This document shows, piece after piece, positions 22,977 through 33,757 of a stretch of DNA of 64,000 nt (position 1 is its first letter; every line of letters starts with the position of its first letter). The translations under genes were made by a program, and so were the position numbers. Origin of the DNA: Cystobasidium ongulense. Its lineage: Eukaryota; Basidiomycota; Cystobasidiomycetes; Cystobasidiales; Cystobasidiaceae. Location: NCBI GenBank assembly GCA_022835595.1, contig BQUP01000001.1, positions 992,001 to 1,056,000 of the forward strand, read 5' to 3'. The notes beneath the pieces were generated by a model, which was not told where the DNA came from, searched no databases, and worked only from the letters and a program-made list of their open reading frames with translations.

Positions 22977-24772
22977 ATGGCCACTAGCGACCATGAGACT
23001 TTCTTCCCTCAGAAGATGTGTACGTTGCGGAGCCCCGGGTCCAGTTCTTGTGGCGACGAAGTTCCTGCTTAACCGCGTTCATATATCAGCCTGCTTTACT
23101 CTCAAGGGTATTTGGGATACGGAATTTGTAGAGCGAGCCCTTCCAGACCCGTCGAAGCTTGGTCCGGACGAGTAAGCTTAACCTCACATGGGCTTCACGT
23201 GTTTCCAGAATAACGTGAGTTTGCAGAGTTATAGTCGCACCGAAGAGCACGGGAATATGCGGCAGTGACATGCACTTCGTCAACCATGGTAATATCGGAG
23301 GCAGATACATCACATCGTAAGCATGAGCATATACTTTGAAAACATTGTTCTCCCTAACACGCCGCCACTCCTGTTAGACCGCTTGTGCCAGTAAGAAATT
23401 TTCCGTACATTACTCTCGAAGTGTCATAGATGACACAATCCGCAGGGACATGAGCTAGCGGGTGTTGTATACGCCGTCGGCTCGAATGTGACGGATCTGA
23501 AGAAAGGCGACCGTGTAGCTGTAGAGCCCGGTCAAGCCTGCATTAAGTGGGCATGTCCTTCCAGTTGCTCAACGGACGCAATACTAATCTCGCTGTCATT
23601 TAGGTGCAATATTTGCAAGTCTGGCAGATATCACTTGTGTGACAACGTGGTGTTCGCATCTTCACCACCATACGATGGCTCTCTCGCTAGTTACGTGAGG
23701 CCGTCCACCGCGGGCATCGCTGAGGTCAAAGCTGATAGATGTATGCAGTACACCACACGCTCAGATCTATGCTATAAACTGGCAGATGTGAGCATATCAC
23801 ACCTTTTCTTGCATATTTGCCGAAGTAACGGACCGCTTTCTTTATAGAACGTTTCGATGGACGAGGGTGCAGCTATCGAGCCACTGGCTGTTGCAATCCA
23901 CGCTCTGAGTTCGGTCGCCAAACTACCTGCTCACAAGAATGTCGTTGTCTTTGGTGCCGGACCTGTCGGATTAATGTGCATGGCCGGTAAGCTCGCTAAG
24001 ACCTTAAAATAGGCACTGTCTGCTTTAACTAGTAATGTCTCCCAGTCGCAAAGGCATTCAGCTCTAGACGGATAATAGCCGTCGACGTATCCGAGCCACG
24101 TTTAGATTTCGCAAAGACTTTCGCAGCTACGGATGTGTATCGCTCACCTGCACCTAAACAGGACGAGCCTCGAATGGAGTATTGTCGACGTGTAGCGAAC
24201 GATATGTCCAAGACTCTCAAGGTCGACCTTAGTAGTGGTCCAGAGAGCATTGACTACGTCTTCGATTGTACAGGCATGGAAGTCTGTATCGCTACTGGCA
24301 TCATGGTCACCAAGAGTAGCGGTAATTTCACCCAAATTGGCCTTGGTAACACCTTCGTCAACATGCCGTAAGTGCAGAGTCGGCAAAGACTGTGAGAGCC
24401 AGCACTAATGTCAGTTTATTTTGCAGCATTGGCGAGATAACAGAGCGTGAATTGACTGTCAAGGGTTCGCAAAGGTGCGGTAGGCCCGTGCCGCGTTCGA
24501 ACTTCGCTTCTGTACTGATTTAAAGCCATCTAGATACGGTCCGGGTGACTATCACCTCGCTATGGATTTAGTGGCCAAGGGTAAGATACACCTGAAAGAT
24601 ATCATCACGCACCGATATCACTTCAAGGATGCCCGTGCTGCTTTCGAATGTATGAGGGATGCCAAGGGCTACGATGGCAAGGCACCTATCAAATGTGAGT
24701 TCATGACGAGCTTTTCCTACTGCAATTGCTGATCTTGGGTCTTCAGGTATCATTACTGGACCAGAAGCCTGA
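22977..24772 (+). CDS. Zn-dependent polyol dehydrogenase (sorbitol/xylitol dehydrogenase family), copy A
   Basis: Medium-chain dehydrogenase, 384 residues, likely oxidising a sugar alcohol such as xylitol or sorbitol to the ketose with NAD+. Twelve exons: 22977-23019, 23090-23171, 23227-23316, 23378-23390 (13 nt), 23446-23546, 23604-23694, 23749-23787, 23848-23986, 24046-24367, 24427-24474, 24534-24694, 24747-24772. Catalytic zinc ligands are the Cys of STGICGSDMHF and His-Glu of GHELAG. The structural zinc loop has four Cys in CIKCNICKSGRYHLC (C-x2-C-x2-C-x7-C). The cofactor site is VVVFGAGPVGLMCMAVAKAF, with Asp in IIAVDVSEPRLDFAK favouring NAD. C-terminal motifs are GSQRYGPGDYHLAMDLVAKG and YDGKAPIKCIITGPEA. 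Substrate cannot be fixed from sequence. It forms a tandem pair with the gene at 25087. Confidence 0.93.
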
Positions 24773-25086
24773 TATAGTGTAAAAAATGATATTTTGATCC
24801 CGTTGTATTTGAAAGTCTACTTTCCCTGCCTGGCTTAGCAGGGTGTGCGTCTCACCCTTACCAATCACCGATGAACGTGTGATAATTGAATGCGTCCTCT
24901 TCTGTGTGGATATATTTACTGGAGCGGACTACATACATGGTGAGATAAGAAGCGAAACGGTCTGTCGGCCGCAACGAGCGGACTTCAAGTCCGAGCAATC
25001 GAGAAGCGTGCCGACGATACTGTTGTCAGTTGCACCGCGTAGACAGGGCTTTGCGGTACACCGCTACCAAGGCTACTGATCAAGCA
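24773..25086. promoter_or_regulatory. Spacer between the tandem dehydrogenases
   Basis: 314 bp holding the copy A terminator region and copy B promoter. Includes a perfect 7-1-7 inverted repeat at 24979-24993, which reads CGG-N9-CCG, the form bound by many Zn2Cys6 factors. Confidence 0.5.
24979..24993. promoter_or_regulatory. Perfect palindrome CGG-N9-CCG upstream of copy B
   Basis: CGGACTTCAAGTCCG is a perfect inverted repeat about 95 bp before the copy B ATG. Resembles a Zn2Cys6 dimer site; not seen upstream of copy A. Confidence 0.4.
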
Positions 25087-26980
25087 ATGAGCTCGCGCAG
25101 CGATGAGTCCTACTTTCCATCGAAGAATAGTAGGTCCTGTCACTAAGCGTTCACTTCCGGCGGCAAAAACATAATACGGCGGGTCCTGATAACATTTGTT
25201 GTCCTAGTATGCTTCACCCTCAAGGGCATCTGGGATACCGCATTCCAAGAGAGACCTTTGCCAGATCTCTCGAAGCTAGATCCGGATCAGTCAGTTTCGG
25301 TTTATCTATATTCAATCAGAAGTAGTGCCGAACCAACCTCATATGGGAAAAAACAGGGTCATAGTGGCACCCAAGAGCACCGGTATATGCGGCACAGATA
25401 TGCATTTCATCAATCATGGCCATGTCGGAGACTTAGTAATCACTTCGTAAGTTCGCCCTATAGTGCATCGTACGCGCACCACTCTAAAATGTCGCCTTCT
25501 TAGACCGCATGTCCTGGTAAGGTATCTGATAAGACCTTGCAGGCGTTTCAGGTCTGACAATAATCAAAGGGACACGAGATAGCAGCTGTTGTCTATGCTG
25601 TTGGCTCCAATGTTACCGGTCTGAACAAGGGCGACCGGGTTGGTGTCGAGCCAGGACAACCTTGTAGCATGTACGTTCAAAATATCGAGACTGAATGTGT
25701 CCAGCTTATGCTCACCGGAACGTCTGGATAGGTGTGACATCTGCAAATCAGGAAGATATCACCTGTGCCAGCACATAGTGTTCGCGTCTGCGCCACCTCA
25801 CGACGGATCCTTGGCTAGTTTTGTGAGTGAAAGGTTCAGCAGTGCAGCGATTGATTCCTACATAGTACCGTGCTGGGCGCTGATCCGCTTAATAATGGCT
25901 GGGGCTTACTGTACTAAAATATTCCGCATTGCAGTACACGACGCGTTCAGACTTGTGTTACAAGTTGCCAGATGTGAGTCCCGTTGGCCGACTTTTTCGA
26001 TGCTATGGCGAAGGTCTTACTGAAACTGGTATTGACCAGAACGTCTCCCTGGACGAAGCGGCAGCCATCGAGCCCATAGCTGTAGCAGTGCATGCGGTCA
26101 GCGCCGTAGCCTGCTTACAACCCCATCGGAATGTGGTAGTTTTTGGAGCTGGGCCTGTTGGATTGATGTGCATGGCCGGTAAGCCAGGCCTTCTCAGGGG
26201 AGGACAGAGTTATCATTCATTTCGAGTTTCTACAGTCGCCAAAGCATTCGGGTCACGCCGAGTTATTGGCGTCGACATCTCGCTGCCGCGTCTCGAATTC
26301 GCAAAGGAATTTGCCGCTACGGACATCTATCAATCACCTGCAGCTGAACAAGACGAGCCTCGAATGAAATACTGTCAACGAGTAGCGGAAGATATGGCGA
26401 AAACCCTCAACATCGACCTCGTCAGCGGGTCCGAAAATATAGATTACGTTTTCGACTGCACTGGTATGGAAGTCTGTATCAGTACTGGTATCATGCTTAC
26501 AAGGAGCAGCGGAACGTTTGTACAGGTCGGCCTGGGTAACGTATTTTTGACTATACCGTAAGTCTTATTTGCTTGCGTCGACTCACCCCATTCTTGTTGT
26601 TACTGATCCGACTTATAACAGCATCAACGAGATTACAGAGCGAGAACTCACTGTAAAGGGCTCGCAGAGGTGAGTCCCAGTCCACAGTTCCTCGCAGGGG
26701 CATGCTGAATTCGCTCCATTCTTGACTTGATTGATAGAATTGGACAAGGAGACTACCGGATGGCTCTAGACTTGGTAGCCAGTGGCAAGGTTCAGCTCAA
26801 GAATATTATTACCCATCGCTACGCTTTCAAGGACGCGCTTTCTGCTTTCGAATGCATGAGGGACGGGAAGGGATACGATGGAAAAGCTCCTATCAAATGT
26901 AAGCATTGGTTTTCGGCTTGAAGCGAGGTTGACTGATAACGTGCGTCGGTCTAGGCATCATTACTGGCCCAGAGGAGTGA
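25087..26980 (+). CDS. Zn-dependent polyol dehydrogenase (sorbitol/xylitol dehydrogenase family), copy B
   Basis: Paralogue of the preceding gene, also 384 residues, same predicted reaction. Twelve exons: 25087-25129, 25208-25289, 25357-25446, 25504-25516 (13 nt), 25570-25670, 25732-25822, 25935-25973, 26040-26178, 26236-26557, 26622-26669, 26738-26898, 26955-26980. Each exon has exactly the same length as its counterpart in copy A, while the introns differ in sequence and some in length. Motifs: STGICGTDMHF, GHEIAA, CSMCDICKSGRYHLC (same four structural Cys), GAGPVGLMCMAVAKAFGS, VIGVDISLPRLEFAKEFAAT, YDGKAPIKCIITGPEE. All catalytic and zinc residues are kept, so both copies look functional. 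Differences near the active-site cleft (PHVLGHEIA versus PLVPGHELA) may reflect substrate divergence; that is inference. Confidence 0.93.
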
Positions 26981-27116
26981 AGTGTGTGCACCAAGCGAAG
27001 AATTGAAAGGGTTGAATTGTGCCTATAAATTGCGCGGGGTCGTCATACTGTTACAACAACATACTACCAGAATGAAGCGGTTCGAATATATGCAATTGGA
27101 TGTCTGCTCGATTGCA

Positions 27117-27845
27117 CTAGCAGACAAAGAATCCATCGTCTTCATTTGCAGGAGGTTTTCGAATCCATAGCTTCTCGATACCATATGAGAAGGCCGAGAA
27201 AGTTGCTCCTGAGAGCACCATTGCTCTGTAACCTCCATTTCGAGCCAGGAAAGCACCTGCCGCGAATCCTCCTGTGACTGCTGAAGTCATGTCATGCTTG
27301 CCTCGGTACTGCAGGGAGCAAGCAGTTCTGCGATGAGCAGAGGCTAGTTTTTCCAGGCAGATGTAACATAGCTCACACTTTCAATGATGCATTCGCACAC
27401 GGCATATGATGATCCGACAGCTCCAAAACTCCGGCCCTGCCGCACAGCACTCATCCAACCTTCTTTGAGGGCTTTCTTCCAGTTTACATCTGCGCCTCCA
27501 ATCTGACGGCCCATAGGAGAATCGTACGCCATTCCGAATGTGAAAAGCGAGAAGAGCATTCCGAATCCGAAGCCTGTTGTGGACAGATGTTTATCATGTC
27601 GAGTTTGAACAATTTCGAAATTTCGGAAATGATCAGCTTGTGCATTTGGCGTAGAGCGAGGTACATCAGACAAGAAACACACCTGCCACTCCAGCTAGGA
27701 TTCCCTTTGAGACGCAGCTCTCGATGCCCGCGTTCATCCATCGCGTCTGCTTGAGCTGGTACAGGGCATTCTTCTTGTCTTCGTCTGTCGCTTCTGGCCA
27801 GCAGCCCGGCGCGATATGCGGTGGAATGAGCGGATGGACCTGCAT
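27117..27845 (-). CDS. TIM22: Mitochondrial inner membrane translocase subunit Tim22
   Basis: Channel subunit of the carrier translocase (TIM22 complex) inserting metabolite carriers into the inner membrane; 183 residues. Exons (minus): 27845-27683, 27573-27377, 27308-27117. Family motifs: LYQLKQTRWMNAGIESCVSK, GILAGVAGGFGFGMLFSLFT, FGMAYDSPMGRQ, RQGRSFGAVGSSYAVCECII, ESYRGKHDMTSAVTGGFAAG. The hydrophobic segments fit the Tim17/22/23 four-helix layout with GxxxG-type packing, and the Cys pair (ESC and CEC) fits the conserved Tim22 disulfide. Both junctions rebuild the motif. It is transcribed divergently from the protease gene, 196 bp apart. The product would also insert carriers such as the YHM2-type carrier encoded at the right end of this window. 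Confidence 0.94.
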
Positions 27846-28041
27846 GGTCGGATAGTCGCGCGACGCTGCTCAACCCTCACGAGGTGAGGACTGCTGTTGC
27901 TGGAATGTCGTACGCAGCTGAAGCTTGATGGAAGATGCACGATAACTGTCCTTCAAAGCAAGCCCGATCACCTTTGGACTGACTATCTTTCAGACATCCA
28001 GCCAGCTCTTCTGTCACCTTGCTATTGTAACGACATCGTTG
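27846..28041. promoter_or_regulatory. Short divergent promoter shared by TIM22 and the protease gene
   Basis: Only 196 bp separate the two start codons on opposite strands, so both promoters must lie here and may be co-regulated. Confidence 0.6.
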
Positions 28042-29497
28042 ATGCACACTATGCTGGCTGCTACGCCAAGACGCATCCCACGCATCGCTCCACAGGCTCT
28101 GCGATGTTCGCAATGTTCTTCCACCGCATCACTATCAGCCACAAGCAAGCGGGTCTTACGTCGGACTTCAGGATCACCATCAGCAATAACGGCTGAAAAA
28201 GCTCTCACAATGACATGCAAATCACGATACTACGCAACAGAAGCGAACGTGATTCCCAAAGCTGTTCTTATACGGTCTCCCCCACCTCCCGCCCCGACAA
28301 CACAGGGCCAGCCGCCAGAATCAGCGACCAGTCTCCATGACCAGCTGGATGGACTGCTGCATCATTTCCACGAAAGCGTGTTCGCAGGCGATGGGAGCTG
28401 TGCAAGAATACCTGACTTGTATGATCAGCTTTCTTCGAATGCCGGCAAAGTGCTGGATCACGAGCTGCCATTCGAAGATACGCCACAGGAAGATCGTAGA
28501 GTCTCCACAGCCAATCCTACGAAAGGCGCGGCAGGTAGATTGACTTGGTTCGATAGCTGTAAGCTTGCTGAAGGCAAGTTGTCGACCGAGCAGCCGACTC
28601 GGACGGTATTCGAAGATGGGCTTGTGCTGGTGGCGCATATAGTCGACGCGAAGCCTTTACCCATCACGAGCTGGTCCCTGGGGTTCATTATTGATTCAAA
28701 AGAAGGCCATCAATATGTAGTATCGTGTAGTCACACACTCGAATCTGTGAGAAAGAACATCCACCATGATGATCTTCTGACATTACTTACTTAAGAACAA
28801 TGCGGACAGGCTATGCACGCATACAATTTCGCCAACGCATCTTCTTCTTCCACCTTTATAGTTACACGATCAGGCTCTCTGTTCTCAGTGAACAACATCG
28901 CCTCTTCCCTTCCCCTATACGACGTGGTCCTGTATCAATTGAATACAATAGAAGGCCAACGCCTTCACTCTGTACCAGTCGCCTTGCATCCTCCCCAGTC
29001 TGGTGTTGAACAATCATTGTTCTCAGCAAGTGAAGACAGGTGGAGGAAAACAAAAGTTGTAGGCTATAAAGATCCTCGAGGGAACGACGCGGAGGTACAT
29101 TTAGTGTCTGGCATACCTACAAGCCTATCAAGCTGACTCGCGAGGCATCCCGTTCCCAGCCCGGCACATACGATGAGCTGAATAGTATAGTGAGTGATGA
29201 AGGTCAAGGTGAACCACAACTTGCTGACACCCTATGCTGCTTCCAGTCATTTGACGTCTTGCCCACGCCAGGCTCTTCAGGCGGACCACTCATTTCGCAA
29301 TCAGGAGCAGTGACTGCCTTGATTCGCGGATCAAGAATGTCATATGGCGAGAGAGGCAGTGTAGGCTTTGCAACACCAGCGGAAAAGATCTTCGAAGTAA
29401 GCGTTCTTTGGTCACAGCCATGTCTTCATGTCTGATAATTCAGCGGGTTGCACAGATGTTCCAGTTACCAGGCTTGCGCAAACGTTCATCAGAGTGA
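28042..29497 (+). CDS. Trypsin-like serine protease (PA clan), probably mitochondrial
   Basis: Predicted 407-residue protein. Exons: 28042-28746, 28810-29094, 29160-29189 (30 nt), 29247-29396, 29444-29497. The N-terminus is rich in Arg, Ser and Ala with no acidic residues (MLAATPRRIPRIAPQALRCS), like a mitochondrial presequence. The protease fold is suggested by the His motif YVVSCSHTLES, an Asp candidate in LYDVVLYQLNT and the nucleophile motif TPGSSGGPLISQSGAV (GxSGGP). GFATPAEKIFE resembles the end of the fold. No PDZ domain is seen, so it is not a full HtrA. The start at 28042 is the first ATG; the codon before it is TTG. The catalytic triad assignment for His and Asp is inference; the Ser motif is clear. 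Substrate unknown. Confidence 0.8.
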
Positions 29498-30075
29498 GGA
29501 GGCCTTTTGCGAGGCGAGCAGTACAGACGAAGCAGTTGTAGCCATGATACACTACTGTAAGCATAAGTGTATCTTATCCCAGATGATGATTGCACTGTCT
29601 ACGATAAATAAGGAATGATAGAAAAAAAGAGGCAAGCCTGCGCGAGAAAGGGCGGTTTTTGTCTAAACTAGTCTACAACGAAATTGAGGATGAAGAGTCT
29701 AGAGGGAATAACTATAAAAGGCCGAGTTTAGTGATTGTGGGAAGGCTTGACGGTGACGATGTAGAGATTCCATATCTTGAGGGCATTACTGAAGGAAGAA
29801 GACTGATTTTGCGCGCGATTGCTGATATGTGAAAGGCCAAATGCTGGAAAATTGTACTCTAGAGCGTACTCTACGCATTGCTAATTTGTCTAATGAGCCT
29901 GTCCATTTCCGTTGCTGTTGCCGTTTCCATTTGGTTTACGTTGGCTTGCAGCGCGTTTGATGCTCGTGGCACGTGCCACTTTTGGGCTCATCGCCTCTCC
30001 GGGCTGCTGAAGTCTGATGATTTGACGCGTCAGTTACGGTGGGGGGAGTTGAGCAGCCGAAGATACAATGGCGGC
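29498..30075. other. Convergent 3' intergenic region, 578 bp
   Basis: Lies between two converging genes and should contain both 3' ends. A-rich runs near 29600-29640 may aid polyadenylation. No gene seen. Confidence 0.4.
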
Positions 30076-30857
30076 TCACTCTGGTTCGGGGGTCTTTGTG
30101 CCCTGAGATCTTCTAACATATCTCTGAATGTATTCAGGTTCAGGTAATTCCATCTCCGCGATAACATCCTGTAATTCCTTCAATATCTTTTCTTTTTCCT
30201 GATTTTCGACCTTGCTTCCTTCTTTGAGTACTTCAGGATCAGGTAGATTCAAAGCTTCTAATCTAGCCAACAATTCTTCGTATTTAGCGGTGTCTCCGAA
30301 TTTGGGAACAGATGTGCCTGCAGGGGACCAAGCGCCGCTTCCAGTATAAGGCGACGAGGGGATAGAAGCTACGACAGGAGCATTGTTGGATGAACCTGCT
30401 GCCGCTGCAGTGGTGCTGTCGGTCGTAGTGAGCAGGCCATCTGGAGTCTGTGGTGCGACGGGAGCAGAATTGACGGAAAGCTGGCGTTGACCGCGCGCCT
30501 GGCTCAGCCATGAAGGTTCAGGGAGCTCCATCTCTGAGAGTTCCTGGCTGTTGAGTCAAAGCAGCAGGACAAGACCAGGCAAAGCGAGTAGTACAACGCA
30601 ATACAATCAGTACGGCAGTTGCAAGAAGCTGGATTGACCGCCCACCTCTGGAAACTGGCGCGTCGACTTGCGAGGCGACTGTGCGAGCCACCATTGACGG
30701 GACCGTCGATGCCCAACCCAGCTGGGCTGGCCGATGGGGAGAGCGAGGCTTCACCAGTGGTCGACGGTGTGGAAGAGTTGCCGTTGCTTGAGTGAGACGC
30801 AGGCTGCTCGCTGCCGTTGAGCACGATAGCTGCGGGCACTTCGGGGGCGGCGACCAT
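30076..30857 (-). CDS. Unidentified 227-aa protein with C-terminal helical region
   Basis: Two exons (minus): 30857-30646 and 30547-30076, joined over a 98-nt intron in phase 2, giving exactly 228 codons with stop. Start chosen at MVAAPEVPAAIVLNGSEQPA, an ATG in good context. The frame continues upstream to 31043 without an ATG (RLRALLAYANGFICNHESGI), so an upstream exon ending in phase 2 is possible and the start is uncertain. The first half is Ser/Ala/Pro-rich. A repeated short motif appears twice: EMELPEPSWLSQ near residue 77 and EMELPEPEYIQR near residue 208. The region from KYEELLARLEALNLPDPEVL to KEKILKELQDVIAEMELPEP is predicted helical. I do not recognise the family. Confidence 0.6.
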
Positions 30858-31407
30858 GGCGGGAGCTGCTGGCTTGTTTACGAGCAGGGAGAGGTATAGC
30901 TGACGAGCAGTGTACTGGTTGAAGATGCCAGACTCGTGATTGCAGATGAAACCGTTGGCGTAAGCGAGAAGCGCGCGTAGCCTGTTCCTGCGCAAGTACG
31001 AAAAAAACTGGGGAGGCAAATGGATCGAAAGAGTGGCGAGCAATGCAGGTCATTCAGTCGCGTATTCCCTCCAATCTAACGCTCATTCGAAGCTGCCATA
31101 GTGTCAACCCATATATTCATTGCAGCATCTGTATATTGTAGCGTAAGGCAGCGTAACAAAGGAAGAAAGCGGGTCATGGACAGGAAGAGGGGAGTGGTGA
31201 AGAAGCTAACTGCTTATACACGCTTATCATTCGGGTCATCTGAAGACAGTAAAAGCCAGGTAATCGTAAGAGGTGAAGGGATGGCGAAGTGATAGAGTAT
31301 GAAGGCGTTGTGTGAAGCAAGTCCCAATGCCTACTGGCAGGACTGGGCAACGTGTCAGAGAGGATCTAGAAGACGGCAGCCCACCCAGAGCCTTCTCGTA
31401 TCAACGC
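30858..31407. other. Intergenic region, 550 bp
   Basis: Between two minus-strand genes. May include an unrecognised 5' exon of the gene at 30076-30857 (open frame to 31043). Otherwise nothing seen. Confidence 0.35.
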
Positions 31408-32780
31408 TTAATCGCTTCCAGCAATGAGAGGAGCTCTCTCGCCATCATCGCCGGTCAAGCTTGGGTTTCTAGCAGTGTAGAAGAGAGCCTTGAGGATAGC
31501 GAGGAGGGAGACGATGAAGCCGGCGAGTGCGAACCAGTGAATGACCTTGGGGTGGGGTTGGTCTGTTGATGGAAGGTTTAGGTCAGCAAGACACTCAATT
31601 ACCACGTGTGAAGCTCCACTCACTAATGAAGATAGCCAACAACTCCCAAGCGATGACGGCTGCACCAGCGATATCACCCTTCTGCGACTCAAAGGCATAG
31701 CCTACGCTGGTGGAAGCGAGGAACACCAGTGCGATAACACCGGTAACCTTGGTTGCCAAAGTAGCATGTTGAGTGTGCTTGTCCTTGCTGAAGGCAGTGA
31801 AGCCAGTAAGGATGACGAGGAAGACGGCGTATGCGTGCCAAAGGGCTGAAGTAAGCATGTGTTAGATATGTCAATACTTCAGCGTATGTGATGTGGAGTA
31901 GAGTGAGCCTCACAGAAGGGTAGGTTGACAAAAGTAGCAGTTAGGCCGCTCTTGGGAGGGTACTTGGTCTTTAGGTCCCAGTAGACATTGCTGATGGCAG
32001 CAGCAAGGAACAGGACGAAGATGACTGGTGGGTTACAACTATTCAGCTTCTAGTGTCCCTCCGGCAGCATCAGGGTGCAAGTGCTCACATCCAGCAACGT
32101 CTATGAGGCAATGAAAAGTTTTTTGTCAGTAAAGGGCGCAGATGCGGAGATTGGAGACCGTCAAGCTTCTACTCACATTGACCGTGATGGAAGAGGTAGA
32201 CCCAGACGGCATTCAATACACCAATGATAGCGAATCTCCAGCCAATGCCTGGAGTGAAGCGGTGTAAGCGAGCGTCAGCGTTACTTTGCTGTCAAAACGT
32301 TCGAGACGCTGCTCTCGCTAACCTTCGACAATGGGTGCGAATCCGGCGTCGGTGAACTGGACAATGACGGTACCGAGGAGGAGGAGGTCAATGAGAGTCC
32401 AGATGTAGAACGAGTAGGCGGCCGGAGAGAGGTAGGATGTCTTTGTAGGTGTGGCAGGGCCGAGGACAGAGTACATGTGACTTGAGAAGAAGAAGCTGTG
32501 GCATGCATCATGTCAGACTGGCTCCAAGGCGGGCGGGGGTGAATGGCACTCACAGGAATACAAGCTAGTGTACGTTCAGACATGGTTGTACATCATTGCC
32601 AGATGGGATGGAGTTGTCCGAGTCAGCCAGCTGCAGCAATCTCCAAGCCCGCCCGTGATATCGGTCACGCCACGATGACAGCATGACAGCGGGCGAACAG
32701 ACGAGCGAGCCAGAGGGAGAGACGGGACTCACGACATTGACGACCTTGATGGGCAGCTTTTCAGTAGCAGAGTGGGCCAT
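31408..32780 (-). CDS. Polytopic membrane protein, 267 aa, family not identified, with 11-nt and 12-nt exons
   Basis: Eight exons (minus): 32780-32733, 32564-32554 (11 nt), 32495-32323, 32248-32177, 32100-32089 (12 nt), 32024-31914, 31845-31624, 31562-31408; total 268 codons with stop. Without the micro-exons the frame breaks on both sides, so they are well supported. About six hydrophobic helices: VLVFLFFFSSHMYSVLG, YSFYIWTLIDLLLLGTVIVQ, WRFAIIGVLNAVWVYLFHHG, FIFVLFLAAAISNVYWDLK, WHAYAVFLVILTGFTAF, VTGVIALVFLASTSVGYAFE, AGAAVIAWELLAIFI, IHWFALAGFIVSLLAILKAL. The C-terminus (TGDDGERAPLIAGSD) is hydrophilic. The pattern is that of a conserved fungal membrane protein I cannot name with confidence. 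No transporter signature seen. Confidence 0.85.
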
Positions 32781-33342
32781 GGTTGCGACTATCTTGTGTC
32801 AATGTGCAGGTGGTGCAGAGGCAAGAGAGGCGCGCAGCATCCACGTCTGTTCAAGCTGAAGTGATCGTGCTGTAGAATGGCATGTGACATGACGCGGGTG
32901 TACAAGTGCTGCAGTATTGCAGATAGACGCACTCCGCAACACCGCCATGACCGCGAGAGGGTACATTTACCTTTGTGCATAGGCTCCATTTCGAACTGTC
33001 AGTCTAGCGTTACTTTTACGCCTAAAATACTGTAGAACCTCGTTGCAGAATTCACCTTCAAACAGTGCGGACAGCTTCCTATGCCTAGACAAAGTTAGTG
33101 GAGTTCATTAGGATACTGTTCCATGTACTCCTTAAACACAGAACTGTACCGTCTGATAAACGACTTCCTTTCAATGCATACCGCATATGTGGCTACCCCA
33201 TACATAGACTTATTCTAGACTGAAGTGACCATCAGCGTCGGGATCACCAATCCATGTAGCAGAAAACCTTCCACTCACCTACCAACCCTTCGATATAGAG
33301 TATACCATACCCACTCCGGCGCTGCGTGTTGAACAATACGTA
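32781..33342. other. Intergenic region, 562 bp
   Basis: Promoter side of the membrane-protein gene and 3' side of OST5. No additional gene or repeat seen. Confidence 0.4.
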
Positions 33343-33757
33343 TCACACCGACACGCCAACCCACGAGAAAGCAACGACAGCTCCAAATCCAAAGAGTATG
33401 CTCGCTAGCATGGCAGTTCCAGATTCTGCCGCAGCGGACCCTTTCTTGGGTAAACTGCGGTTGTATGCATATCGCATCAACGCAGCAACCAGCACATACA
33501 AAGCAATATCATAAACGGTCAGCTCAAGCGGGCTTTTCGACTTCAAGACGCAAAGACCCACGTTGTGAATGCGAAACTTAGAAGGAAAGCAGCTCCCAAC
33601 AGACCTAACGAGAGGTAGGGCACCAGTGCAGGGGGTATGGGCGGCGTGAAAGCAGGCAGCGTCGAGTACGCGCTCTGCAATGGGATCTTAGCAGGGATGA
33701 CCAAAGTGATAGCAGGCCAACCCGCACCTGTTGAGCTGCATAGTCTTGAGATGCCAT
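33343..33757 (-). CDS. OST5: Oligosaccharyltransferase small subunit, Ost5/TMEM258 family
   Basis: Small subunit of the ER oligosaccharyltransferase for N-glycosylation; 84 residues, matching the family length of about 80. Exons (minus): 33757-33728, 33674-33562, 33454-33343. Sequence order: MASQDYAAQQ, then SAYSTLPAFTPPIPPALVPY with the family PxxP start, first helix LSLGLLGAAFLLSFAFTT, short loop LPKKGSAAAES, second helix GTAMLASILFGFGAVVAFSW ending VGVSV, as in the family's C-terminal GFGxxxxxxWVGIYV. A 107-nt intron between the two helices must be removed to match the family; one reading frame through this intron is open, which could mislead automatic gene callers. Confidence 0.88.

Noticed and set aside
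22977-26980. Possible gene conversion or pseudogenisation of one dehydrogenase copy
   Set aside because: Both copies have full-length frames, all splice sites and all zinc and cofactor residues, and introns differ along their whole length.
33455-33561. Open reading through the OST5 second intron, adding a hydrophobic stretch
   Set aside because: Keeping it would break frame with exon 2 and the Ost5/TMEM258 length; removing it gives an 84-aa protein that matches the family end to end.
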